The translations under genes were made by a program, and so were the position numbers. Under the pieces are notes generated by a model, which saw only the letters and a program-made list of their open reading frames with translations, did not search any database and was not told the origin of the DNA. Positions 15,771 to 23,033 of a stretch of DNA of 23,217 nt are shown one piece after another (position 1 is the first letter of the stretch; every line of letters begins with the position of its first letter). The stretch spans positions 1 to 23,217 of the forward strand of contig DVNG01000005.1 of assembly GCA_018714545.1 (NCBI GenBank), read 5' to 3'. This stretch comes from Limousia pullorum (GTDB lineage: Bacteria; Bacillota; Clostridia; Oscillospirales; Acutalibacteraceae).

Positions 15771-16520
15771 GTGAAAATAAAATTCACAAAATCTTTTGTT
15801 TGTCTTTTTCTTATTCTTTTCACCTTTGGCTTTACTGCAAAAGCCGAGGAAGCTGTGCAGGCTTATCTTGAGTTTGACACAACCAGCACAAAGTCGGAAA
15901 TTAGGATTGACGTTGTTATAAAACCAATTTCATCCGTCGGGGCATTTCAGGCTGAATACGGTTATAATCCCGCATACCTACAGCTTAAAAGCATTTCTTC
16001 AAACAGCGGCAAGGTTTACAGCAACGATGAAAACGGAAACATCGGCGTTATTTACATGAACGATGTTCCCTCTGATGAACATGTTTTGACCCTTAAATTC
16101 AAGGTTTTACAGGAGGGCAGCTCCGACATTACCGCCTATTATTCCGAAATTCTCTCCACCGGAAATTCACCCCTTGAATTTGTAAACAACAACGACTGTG
16201 AGATTTCAGTAACCTCAACGGGCGTTACCTCTACATCAAAAACCGCCTCCAAAACCTCCTCTTCCTCATCGGGAAAAGTGTCGGTTATAAAAGACGAGGA
16301 GGGCAAAACTCCCACCGTGGAAAAGACTACAGAAAATCAATCGGGCTTGCAGGACTTTTTCAGCTTTCAGTCCGACAATCCTGCCTTTTGGGCTTTGTGC
16401 GGCGCATTGGTCACAGCCGCTGTGGTTTTGATAATCTTCACCAGCTACAAAATGGGAGTTAAAAAAGCGCAGTCAGACAAGGAAGCAAAGAAGTCCGAGG
16501 ACACCGACGAGGAGTCTTAA
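15771..16520 (+). CDS. Membrane-anchored cohesin-like domain protein
   Basis: 249 residues from GTG 15771, behind a strong AAAGGAGGT. The signal peptide is 1-25 (cleavage after AKA). A beta-rich domain at about 28-147 resembles cohesins: VGAFQAEYGYNPAYLQL, VIYMND, then VLTLKFKVLQEG and the closing CEISVTSTGVTS. A Ser/Thr-rich linker (about 148-198) follows, a membrane helix at 206-226, and a charged cytoplasmic tail (KKAQSDKEAKKSEDTDEES). The expected topology has the cohesin domain outside. Cohesins bind dockerins in cellulosomes, but single-domain clostridial versions may serve other surface assemblies. No dockerin or glycoside hydrolase is in the window. The stop shares a TTAA with the convergent gene's stop. 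Confidence 0.82.
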   Translation: MKIKFTKSFVCLFLILFTFGFTAKAEEAVQAYLEFDTTSTKSEIRIDVVIKPISSVGAFQAEYGYNPAYLQLKSISSNSGKVYSNDENGNIGVIYMNDVPSDEHVLTLKFKVLQEGSSDITAYYSEILSTGNSPLEFVNNNDCEISVTSTGVTSTSKTASKTSSSSSGKVSVIKDEEGKTPTVEKTTENQSGLQDFFSFQSDNPAFWALCGALVTAAVVLIIFTSYKMGVKKAQSDKEAKKSEDTDEES

Positions 16521-17050
16521 AAACTTGTTCCGTATGTCCCTGTAAGGGGGTCTTTGAACAGGTTTATCTGAGGCGGATTAAATGATGCATAGGCGGTAAA
16601 CACAAACAAAATTGCAAATCCTGCCAGAGAAATAAACACCCATTTATCCGATGAGAGCTTTCCGCTTTTGATTATTTTATAGCGCAGATAATATGTTACA
16701 AAAACACCTATAAAAAATGTGGCTATGTCCGCTATCATAAAGTTTTGACCTATTATTCCCGTATAGGTGTAAAAAGCGGCGGTTATGGCGAACATTCCCG
16801 CAAGGATGGAAATAAAAAGCGCTGGGAAAAAGTTTTTATAATTTTTCCCGTAAATAAACCACTCTGCAATCCCCACCAAAAACGCAGGGGTTAACAGCAG
16901 CTTTAAATGCTCCCATGTGCTTTCGTTTACTGCGGCAAACATTCCCACAAAGGTATTATTTCCCGAAAACTCATAGACAAAGTGGAACAGGGTTCCCATA
17001 ACCGAAGTGACTGCGGCTGCAATCCATGAATATTTTTTTAACTCTTTCAA
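16517..17050 (-). CDS. Polytopic membrane protein, DUF6512-like
   Basis: 177 residues with about five hydrophobic helices (near 9-25, 50-68, 73-95, 103-122, 135-155). The conserved-looking segment HFVYEFSGNNTFVGMF, followed by AVNESTWEHLKLL, is what I recognise from clostridial proteins now called DUF6512; function unknown. The start is TTG 17050 with AAGGAG 5 bases upstream. A TATACT at about 40 bases upstream could be a -10 box, but I see no convincing -35. The gene converges on the cohesin-like gene, sharing a palindromic TTAA that gives both stop codons, so there is no room for a terminator between them. Confidence 0.8.
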   Translation of the reverse strand: MKELKKYSWIAAAVTSVMGTLFHFVYEFSGNNTFVGMFAAVNESTWEHLKLLLTPAFLVGIAEWFIYGKNYKNFFPALFISILAGMFAITAAFYTYTGIIGQNFMIADIATFFIGVFVTYYLRYKIIKSGKLSSDKWVFISLAGFAILFVFTAYASFNPPQINLFKDPLTGTYGTSF

Positions 17051-17139
17051 TCAGGCTCCTTCTTTCTATAGTTTATTGCTCTGAAAGTATATGACATACC
17101 TGATGAAAATATTATCGAATAGGGTCGCTTTATAAAAAC

Positions 17140-17171
17140 AAAACGCCGGAAAAAACCGACGTTTTATTTTT
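17140..17171. terminator. Second hairpin terminator, T runs on both sides
   Basis: AAAACGcCGG (17140-17149) / CCGaCGTTTT (17156-17165), loop AAAAAA, followed by ATTTTTT on plus and by a GTTTTTAT run on minus. With 17196-17228 it would form a tandem stop for the minus-strand gene at 17252. Confidence 0.6.
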
Positions 17172-17195
17172 TGCAATGTTTAATTGTTTCAGAAA

Positions 17196-17228
17196 ATAAT
17201 AAAAACCCGACTGATACGAAATCGGGTT
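17196..17228 (-). terminator. Terminator of the small basic protein gene
   Basis: Stem AACCCGA (17204-17210) / TCGGGTT (17222-17228), followed on the minus strand by TTTATTATTTTC. It lies 24 bases after the stop at 17252. Confidence 0.75.
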
Positions 17229-17251
17229 ATCATAATCAAAACAGAAACCGT

Positions 17252-17563
17252 TTAGTCAATTCCCACGCTTCTTCTTCTGCCGTTGACAATTTCCGGTTTT
17301 CCGTCTTTTTTATCCGGCATAGAATCCTCTATCTGCATCATAACCGACCTTTTCAATCTTTCAAGGAATTCAGTCTGACGTGTTCCGTAACCTGTGTTGC
17401 TCTTTTTAGGCGGGATATTTGATGCTCCGGGAAGGCACTGCATCCTAACAACTATCCCCTCTTCTTTTATCACGTCAAACAGTTCGCTGATTGTCTTGCA
17501 ATGGTCAATTCTTGACAGCAGGGCATTTTTTGAACGCTTTTTCTTAACGGGTTTCTTCTCCAT
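17252..17563 (-). CDS. Small basic protein of unknown function
   Basis: 103 residues from ATG 17563, with GGAGG about ten bases upstream. An earlier in-frame ATG at 17605 lies upstream of the predicted transcription start and is not used. The first 12 residues are very basic (EKKPVKKKRSK). A helical segment follows (about 15-40, SRIDHCKTISELFDVIKEEG), then VVRMQCLPGASNIPPKK, and a second amphipathic stretch FLERLKRSVMMQIED near 75. I do not recognise the family. The lysine-rich start suggests nucleic-acid or membrane-surface contact, but that is only inference. It has its own strong promoter and two terminators, so it is a well-defined single-gene unit. Divergent from luxS. Confidence 0.72.
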   Translation of the reverse strand: MEKKPVKKKRSKNALLSRIDHCKTISELFDVIKEEGIVVRMQCLPGASNIPPKKSNTGYGTRQTEFLERLKRSVMMQIEDSMPDKKDGKPEIVNGRRRSVGID

Positions 17564-17596
17564 TTTCTCACGCCCTCCACAAACAAGTCTGAGTTC

Positions 17597-17625
17597 ATTA
17601 TACATTTTTAGCCGACAATATTCAA
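17597..17625 (-). promoter_or_regulatory. Promoter of the small basic protein gene
   Basis: Minus-strand TTGAAT (17620-17625), 17-base spacer, TATAAT (17597-17602), near consensus. The start would be near 17590, giving a 27-base leader. Confidence 0.75.
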
Positions 17626-17643
17626 GGAGTTTTTTAAAATTAT

Positions 17644-17671
17644 TTGCACTTTATTATTTCTGTGGTATTAT
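17644..17671 (+). promoter_or_regulatory. Promoter of luxS
   Basis: TTGCAC (17644-17649), 16-base spacer, TATTAT (17666-17671); the leader to the luxS ATG is about 30 bases. It is back to back with the promoter at 17597-17625. Confidence 0.65.
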
Positions 17672-17706
17672 ATCTATGTAACAAATAAAACAAAGGAGAA
17701 ATCTTT

Positions 17707-18165
17707 ATGGACAGAATTGCAAGCTTTTGTATAAATCACGACACACTGGTTCCGGGAGTATATGTTTCAAGAATTGACGGTGACATAACCACCTATGACC
17801 TGCGCTTCATTAAGCCAAACACTCCCCCATATCTTCCAAACCCTACAATGCACACAATAGAGCACCTTTTCGCAACCTATGTGAGAAACAGCGCTCTCAA
17901 GGACAAGGTTGTTTATTTCGGCCCTATGGGATGCCGCACAGGTTTTTATTTTCTCATAAAAGATACTGACGAGAAAACAGCCTTACAGCTTATCAAGGAC
18001 ACAATAAAAGAATGCATGGAACATGAGGGTGAAATCCCCGGAAGCACCGCTGTGGAATGCGGCAACTACCTTGAACACGACCCTAAGGACGCAAAGGATA
18101 AGCTTCTGTGGTACTACGGAATAATAAAAGACCTTACAACCGAGGACTTAAAATATCCCCTTTAA
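17707..18165 (+). CDS. luxS: S-ribosylhomocysteine lyase
   Basis: Cleaves S-ribosylhomocysteine to homocysteine and 4,5-dihydroxy-2,3-pentanedione, the precursor of autoinducer-2; cytoplasmic homodimer with an iron or zinc site. 152 residues, normal length. Metal ligands are H49 and H53 (HTIEHLFAT) and C118 (VECGNY). The catalytic cysteine is C76 in GPMGCRTGFY, and E52 in the HxxEH motif is the second general base. AAAGGAG lies 8 bases before the ATG. Product homocysteine feeds the MetH encoded about 13 kb away in this window. Followed after 25 bases by a small gene on the same strand that is probably co-transcribed. No SAH nucleosidase gene is in the window. Confidence 0.97.
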   Translation: MDRIASFCINHDTLVPGVYVSRIDGDITTYDLRFIKPNTPPYLPNPTMHTIEHLFATYVRNSALKDKVVYFGPMGCRTGFYFLIKDTDEKTALQLIKDTIKECMEHEGEIPGSTAVECGNYLEHDPKDAKDKLLWYYGIIKDLTTEDLKYPL

Positions 18166-18190
18166 TTAAATCATAGAAAGGACGGTTATT

Positions 18191-18568
18191 ATGGGCAGAT
18201 TTTATCACGTTACATCATGCAGGAATTTAAAATCAATAGAGGAATACGGCCTTGAACCCCAGTACGGATTTCTCTCCGAAATGATGATGGAAGAAAGGTC
18301 CGCAGTATATCTTTTTAAAGACCTAGACGAGGTAGTATACGCCATGAATAATTGGATGAACTACATAACACATGTTTATTATAAAGAGGACTTGATTCTT
18401 TTGCAGATAGATTTGCCCGATGACTTCAGACTTATTGAAAGACACGGCTGGGAAGCCATAAGCTATAAAACAATCCCCTGGGAATGTATCTCAGTAATAG
18501 ATTTTCCGGATTTGGATAAGGGAAAAACAGAACATTCCACAGAATCAAATAATTCTATAAATGAATAA
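18191..18568 (+). CDS. Small protein with possible ADP-ribosyltransferase-like fold
   Basis: 125 residues. The N-terminus FYHVTSCRNLKSIEEYGLEP has the His-x-Thr/Ser, then L-x-x-I-x-x-x-GL-x-P layout seen at the start of ART-fold proteins such as Tpt1/KptA-like and DarT-like enzymes. AVYLFKDLDEVVYAM (38-52) would be the next strand and helix, where such proteins often have an aromatic residue contacting NAD. A C-terminal region PWECISVIDF follows, where a catalytic Glu/Gln could lie (E98). The last 15 residues are polar and unstructured. I cannot confirm the fold by eye; it could instead be an unrelated conserved protein. AGAAAGGACG precedes the ATG. It lies 25 bases after luxS with no terminator between, so expression with luxS is likely. 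Confidence 0.65.
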   Translation: MGRFYHVTSCRNLKSIEEYGLEPQYGFLSEMMMEERSAVYLFKDLDEVVYAMNNWMNYITHVYYKEDLILLQIDLPDDFRLIERHGWEAISYKTIPWECISVIDFPDLDKGKTEHSTESNNSINE

Positions 18569-18688
18569 TAAAAAAACCATCGTTTATAAAAGATGTGACA
18601 TCGGATGTGTTATGCCGTTAAATAAAAAATATAATCCGCCCCTACGATATTAATTCTATAAAAGAACAATAAAACAATCTCACCGAAA

Positions 18689-18844
18689 GTGAGCCATTCC
18701 GAAAACTAAGCAAAAGTTTTCACCCCGCCTTGAAACGATGTTTATTTCTAAAACAAAGTTCCGCAAGGCGGAAACAAAAGTCTCGCCCGACCTGTGCAGA
18801 ACCTAATTTTTATATCCTCCCTTTGCAGGTCGGATATAAAAGTC
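18689..18844 (-). repeat. Interspersed hairpin repeat, copy C (modules 1 and 2 plus terminal block)
   Basis: Oriented on minus. Module 1: CCGACCTG (18787-18794) / CAGGTCGG (18826-18833). Module 2: CCGCCTTG (18725-18732) / CAAGGCGG (18764-18771). Terminal stem: GTGA (18689-18692) and AAAC (18703-18706) with GTTTTCAC (18716-18723) around the bulged GCCATTCC. It ends one base before the ilvD -35 box. It is the only copy opposite to its neighbours' direction. The preceding stretch 18569-18688 holds no gene; it includes TAATCCGCCCCTACGAT, which may belong to another repeat type. Confidence 0.8.
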
Positions 18845-18873
18845 TTGAAACACAGTGATTTTTGTGATATAAT
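18845..18873 (+). promoter_or_regulatory. Promoter of ilvD
   Basis: TTGAAA (18845-18850), 17-base spacer, perfect TATAAT (18868-18873). The start would be near 18880, leaving a leader of about 95 bases with two hairpins. Its -35 box is directly next to repeat copy C. Confidence 0.8.
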
Positions 18874-18879
18874 CCTTTT

Positions 18880-18946
18880 TTAAAGAAGCCTTTGGCTTGT
18901 TTACTTTAAATTTCTTCGCCGCAGAAAACCCGAGTTTTCTGCGGCG
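18880..18946 (+). promoter_or_regulatory. ilvD leader with two stacked hairpins
   Basis: First structure: TTTAAAG / CTTTAAA enclosing AAGCC-TTT-GGCTT (about 18880-18914). Second: perfect 13-bp stem CGCCGCAGAAAAC (18917-18929) / GTTTTCTGCGGCG (18934-18946), loop CCGA. It ends 14 bases before the GGGAGG ribosome binding site. No T run follows, so it is not a standard terminator. No ATG or run of Leu/Ile/Val codons and no T-box sequence were found. It may protect or sequester the mRNA start. Confidence 0.6.
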
Positions 18947-18975
18947 TAAATTGAAATTAAGGGAGGATTAGAAAG

Positions 18976-20631
18976 ATGAGAAGTGATTTGATGAAATCCG
19001 GCCCTACAAGAGCGCCTCACCGTTCTCTTTTAAAGGCTATGGGTATTACTGAAAGCGAGATGAAAAGACCCTTTGTAGCCGTTGTAAACGCTCAGAGCGA
19101 CTACATTCCGGGACACAAGCACTTGGACGAGATTGCCGACTGCGTTAAGGCGGGTATCAGAAACGCCGGCGGTGTTCCTTTTGAGTTTGGAACTATCGGC
19201 GTCTGCGACGGTCTTGCTATGAACCATAAGGGCATGAAGTATTCCTTGTGTTCAAGAGAGCTTATTGCCGATTCTATAGAGATTATGCTTACCGCTCATC
19301 CACTTGATGCGGTTGTATTTATACCAAACTGTGACAAGATTGTACCGGGTATGCTCCTTGCCGCCTGCCGTCTTAATTTGCCTTGCGTATTCGTAAGCGG
19401 CGGTCCTATGATGCCGGGACAGCACAAGGGCGAGAGATACGGACTTTCCGAAATGTTTGAAGCTGTAGGAAGCTTTGCAGTCGGAAAGATTGACGAAAAA
19501 GAGCTTACAGAGCTTGAAAACGCTGCATGTCCAACCTGCGGTTCCTGCTCAGGTATGTACACAGCAAACTCCATGAACTGCCTTACAGAGGCAATCGGTC
19601 TGGGACTTCCGGGAAACGGAACAATCCCGGCTGTAATGTCAGCACGCCGCCGCCTTGCAAAGGAAGCAGGCGAAAGAGTTATGGAGCTTTTAAAAGCAAA
19701 TATCAGACCTTCCGACATTCTCACAAAGGACGCATTTGAAAATGCTTTGAGATGTGAAATGGCTATGGGATGCAGTACAAACTCCGTTCTCCATTTAACC
19801 GCTGTCGCCTATGAAATGGGCGTTCCCGTTGACCTTGAGCTTATAGATGAGATAAGCAAAACAACTCCTCAGATTGCAAAGCTCAATCCGGCTGGCAAGA
19901 TTTTCATTACAGACCTTGACAATGTAGGCGGTATTCCTGCGGTAATGAAAGAGCTTTCAAAGAAAAATCTTATCCACACAGACTGCCTTACAGTAAGCGG
20001 AACTGTAGGCGACAGAATTAAAACTTCCAACGGCGCAGACGGCGAGATTATTAAGCCTATAGACAAACCTGTAAGACCTGACGGCGGAATTGCAGTTCTC
20101 AAGGGCAACATTGCCGAAGAAGGTGCAGTTGTTAAACAGGGCGCAGTTGCTCCGGAAATGATGTTCCACACAGGACCTGCCCGCTGCTTTGACAGCGAAG
20201 AGGCAGCTTCCGAGGCAATCCTGGGCGGCAAAATCAACAAGGGCGACGTTGTTGTTATCAGATACGAAGGCCCTAAGGGCGGCCCTGGCATGAGAGAGAT
20301 GCTTGCACCTACCTCAGCACTTGCCGGCATGGGACTTGACAAGGATGTAGCTCTTATCACAGACGGACGTTTCAGCGGCGCAACAAGAGGCGCTGCAATC
20401 GGTCACGTTTCCCCAGAGGCTGCCGCAGGCGGCACAATCGCCCTTATTAAGGACGGCGACCAGATTACCGTTGACATCAACAACGGCAGACTTGAGCTGA
20501 ATGTTTCAGCTGAAGAGCTTGAGGAAAGAAAGAAAACCTGGACAGCTCCAAAGAAAGAACTTTCCGGATATATCAAGAGATATGCAAGCCTTGTAACATC
20601 AGGAGCAAAAGGCGCAGTCTTTGAAAAGTAA
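18976..20631 (+). CDS. ilvD: Dihydroxy-acid dehydratase
   Basis: Dehydrates 2,3-dihydroxy-isovalerate and 2,3-dihydroxy-3-methylvalerate to the 2-keto acid precursors of valine, leucine and isoleucine; Fe-S and Mg-dependent, cytoplasmic. 551 residues, usual for Clostridia. Cluster cysteines are C119 in PNCDKIVPGM and C185/C188/C191 in CPTCGSCSGMYTANSM. YIPGHKHL at the N-terminus marks the E. coli-like subgroup, generally with an oxygen-labile cluster, fitting an anaerobe. Conserved late motifs include GPKGGPGMREML and TDGRFSGATRGAAIGH. GGGAGG precedes ATG 18976. It is expressed alone from its own promoter and structured leader; other ilv/leu genes are not in the window. A terminator follows. 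Confidence 0.97.
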   Translation: MRSDLMKSGPTRAPHRSLLKAMGITESEMKRPFVAVVNAQSDYIPGHKHLDEIADCVKAGIRNAGGVPFEFGTIGVCDGLAMNHKGMKYSLCSRELIADSIEIMLTAHPLDAVVFIPNCDKIVPGMLLAACRLNLPCVFVSGGPMMPGQHKGERYGLSEMFEAVGSFAVGKIDEKELTELENAACPTCGSCSGMYTANSMNCLTEAIGLGLPGNGTIPAVMSARRRLAKEAGERVMELLKANIRPSDILTKDAFENALRCEMAMGCSTNSVLHLTAVAYEMGVPVDLELIDEISKTTPQIAKLNPAGKIFITDLDNVGGIPAVMKELSKKNLIHTDCLTVSGTVGDRIKTSNGADGEIIKPIDKPVRPDGGIAVLKGNIAEEGAVVKQGAVAPEMMFHTGPARCFDSEEAASEAILGGKINKGDVVVIRYEGPKGGPGMREMLAPTSALAGMGLDKDVALITDGRFSGATRGAAIGHVSPEAAAGGTIALIKDGDQITVDINNGRLELNVSAEELEERKKTWTAPKKELSGYIKRYASLVTSGAKGAVFEK

Positions 20632-20686
20632 TATTTGTGTAAGTTGCATATAGAAAAAAATTGAACAAAAATTAGTGAAATTGCAC

Positions 20687-20728
20687 AATTCACCTCTTTG
20701 CTAATTGGTAAAGGGGTGAATTTTTTTA
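20687..20728 (+). terminator. Terminator of ilvD
   Basis: AATTCACCTCTTT (20687-20699) / AAAGGGGTGAATT (20710-20722, one G-T pair), loop GCTAATTGGT, then TTTTTATTTAT. Confidence 0.88.
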
Positions 20729-20756
20729 TTTATAGTAAAATTATACAAAATTCTAC

Positions 20757-20786
20757 TTGCAATTATTTATATAAATGTGCTATAAT
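20757..20786 (+). promoter_or_regulatory. Promoter of the EF-G paralogue gene
   Basis: TTGCAA (20757-20762), 18-base spacer, TATAAT (20781-20786). The leader of about 80 bases has no recognised element beyond a weak CGTTA...TAACG pairing. Confidence 0.65.
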
Positions 20787-20870
20787 CAAACCATCGTTAT
20801 TAAACTAATTGTAAAAAATTAACGAAATTTGACATATAGCCAAACTAAGTTATGAAGGGAGATAATGTAA

Positions 20871-22940
20871 TTGAAACAGTACGACGCAAAAAAAATTCTC
20901 AATATTGCACTTGCAGGTCATAGCGGTGCAGGAAAAACATCAGTGGCTGAGTCCATGATTTACCTTGCAGGTCTTTCCGACAGAATCGGCAAGATTGCAG
21001 ACGGCAACACTGTACTTGACTATGACCCTGAAGAAATAAAGAGAAAGGTTTCCGTTATTACGGCTGTTGCGCCTATCGAATGGAAAAACACAAAGATAAA
21101 CATAATCGACACTCCCGGTCTCTTTGACTTTGAGGGCGGAGTAAGAGAGGGTATGCGTGCAGCCGACTCAGCTTTGATAGTTGTTTCCGGTAAAAACGGC
21201 GTTGACGTAGGAACAGAAAAAGCCGTTAAGCTTGCCGATAAAATGGGACTTACAAAGATGTTCTTTGTAAACGGTCTTTGCGACGAAAGCGCACGTTTCT
21301 ACAGAGTTTTTGAAACTCTCAAGAGCACTTTCGGCCCTGCAGTTTGCCCTGTTATAGTTCCTTACATTCAGGACGGAAAAGCAAATGTTTATGTTAACCT
21401 TTTTGAATACAAGGCTTATAAATATGAGAACGGAAAAATGAGCCAGACAGATATGCCTGATATGGGCGACAGACTTGAGGGTCTGCGTGTTGCTATCAAG
21501 GAAGCTGTTGCAGAAACTTCCGAGGAGCTTCTCGACAAGTTCATCATGGGCGAAGAGTTTACACCTGAGGAAATCATTCTCGGCGTTAGCCAGGGTGTTA
21601 AGGACGGTTCTATCCTTCCTGTATTCTGCGGCGACGCTCAGAACACATTCGGTATCAACCAGCTTCTTGACAGCCTTACATGGCTTGCTCCAAGTGCTGC
21701 CGACAAGGGTTCAGAGTTCGGCGTAGACACAAACGGCGACCCTGTTGAGATTTCCGTAAACGAAAACGGCGCAGCTGCTGCTATCGTGTTCAAGACAGTT
21801 GCTGACCCATTCGTTGGTAAGCTTTCATATTTCAAGGTTATTTCCGGAAAAATTTCCACAGATACTCCTCTTATCAACATGCGCACAGGCAACCAGGAGA
21901 GAATTACAAAGGTTCTCACAGTAAGAGGAAAGAAGCAGGAGGATGCCGCATATGTAGGCGCAGGCGACATCGGCGCAATTCCAAAGCTTCAGAACACAAT
22001 TACAGGCGATACACTTTGCGCACCTACAAGAAAGGTTGTGCTTGACGGAATTACATATCCAAACCCAACATACACAATGGCTATATATCCAAAGACCAAG
22101 GGCGAGGAAGAGAAAGTCGCCGCAGGTCTTGCAAAGCTTGCAGAAGAAGACCCAACAATCAAGTTCGGCATGAACACAGAAACCCACGAAATGATTATTT
22201 CCGGTATGGGTGAACAGCATCTTGATGTTATAGTTTCAAAACTTAAAAATAAATACAATGTTGACGTTGTTCTCAAAGAACCAAAGATTGCCTACAGAGA
22301 AACAATCCGCAAGAAAGTTTCCGTACAGGGACGTCATAAGAAGCAGTCCGGCGGTCACGGCCAGTTCGGTGATGTTTGGATTGAGTTTGAGCCATGTGAC
22401 TGCGATGATTTGGAATTCGCAGAGAGAGTTGTAGGCGGCGCAGTTCCTAAGGGCTTCTTCCCTGCTGTTGAAAAGGGTCTGAGAGACGCTATCCAGAAAG
22501 GACCTCTCGCAGGATATCCTGTAGTTGGACTTAAAGCCACACTTTACGACGGTTCTTATCATCCTGTTGACTCCTCTGAAATGTCCTTTAAGATGGCTGC
22601 CGCAATAGCTTACAAAAACGGTATGCCACAGGCAAACCCAACACTTTTGGAGCCTATCGGTTCTCTTAAAGCTATGGTTCCTGACAACAACATGGGCGAC
22701 ATCATGGGCGAAGTAACCAAGCGCAGGGGTAGAGTGCTTGGTATGAACCCGGGTGAAGACGGCATGCAGGTTGTTGAGGCTGAAGTTCCAATGGCAGAAA
22801 TGCACGACTTCTCCACATATATCCGTCAGGTAACTCAGGGCAGAGGCAGCTTCACATTTGACTTTGTACGCTATGAGGATGCACCTGCAAACATAGCACA
22901 GAAAATTATCGAAAACGCTAAAAATGAGGGTAATGTATAA
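20871..22940 (+). CDS. Elongation factor G-like GTPase family protein (EF-G2 type)
   Basis: 689 residues with the full EF-G layout: G domain (about 8-275), domain II (about 295-375), domain III (about 390-465), domain IV (about 468-590, SGGHGQFGDVWIEFEP and ATLYDGSYHPVDSSEM) and domain V (about 590-680, RRGRVLGMNPGEDGMQVVEA). The P-loop AGHSGAGKTS (15-24) is intact and is of the EF-G2 kind, not the AHIDAGKTT of canonical FusA. Other G motifs are altered: Leu84 replaces the catalytic His of DTPGH, NKMD reads NGLC (134-137), and the switch I Thr is Ser61. It is probably not the main translocase; a ribosome-associated or regulatory role is possible. The start is TTG 20871 behind AAGGGAG; no ATG fits better. 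Single-gene unit with its own promoter and terminator. Confidence 0.92.
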   Translation: MKQYDAKKILNIALAGHSGAGKTSVAESMIYLAGLSDRIGKIADGNTVLDYDPEEIKRKVSVITAVAPIEWKNTKINIIDTPGLFDFEGGVREGMRAADSALIVVSGKNGVDVGTEKAVKLADKMGLTKMFFVNGLCDESARFYRVFETLKSTFGPAVCPVIVPYIQDGKANVYVNLFEYKAYKYENGKMSQTDMPDMGDRLEGLRVAIKEAVAETSEELLDKFIMGEEFTPEEIILGVSQGVKDGSILPVFCGDAQNTFGINQLLDSLTWLAPSAADKGSEFGVDTNGDPVEISVNENGAAAAIVFKTVADPFVGKLSYFKVISGKISTDTPLINMRTGNQERITKVLTVRGKKQEDAAYVGAGDIGAIPKLQNTITGDTLCAPTRKVVLDGITYPNPTYTMAIYPKTKGEEEKVAAGLAKLAEEDPTIKFGMNTETHEMIISGMGEQHLDVIVSKLKNKYNVDVVLKEPKIAYRETIRKKVSVQGRHKKQSGGHGQFGDVWIEFEPCDCDDLEFAERVVGGAVPKGFFPAVEKGLRDAIQKGPLAGYPVVGLKATLYDGSYHPVDSSEMSFKMAAAIAYKNGMPQANPTLLEPIGSLKAMVPDNNMGDIMGEVTKRRGRVLGMNPGEDGMQVVEAEVPMAEMHDFSTYIRQVTQGRGSFTFDFVRYEDAPANIAQKIIENAKNEGNV

Positions 22941-22999
22941 TTTAGCTTGCAGATAAAATAAATAACGATTACAAGAAGATGTATGTATCTTTAAACTAC

Positions 23000-23033
23000 A
23001 ACCGGACAGCTCCCACTGTCCGGTTATTTTTTT
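23000..23033 (+). terminator. Terminator of the EF-G paralogue gene
   Basis: Perfect stem AACCGGACAG (23000-23009) / CTGTCCGGTT (23016-23025), loop CTCCCA, then ATTTTTTT. Repeat copy D begins immediately after the T run. Confidence 0.93.

Noticed and set aside
18874..18975. T-box or leader-peptide attenuator for ilvD
   Set aside because: No AGGGTGG-type T-box sequence, no ATG and no run of branched-chain codons, and the hairpin lacks a T run.
19869..20360. 163-codon minus-strand open frame opposite ilvD
   Set aside because: Shadow of a strongly conserved gene; its translation has no recognisable features.
22236..22805. 189-codon minus-strand open frame opposite the EF-G paralogue
   Set aside because: Antisense shadow without start signals.
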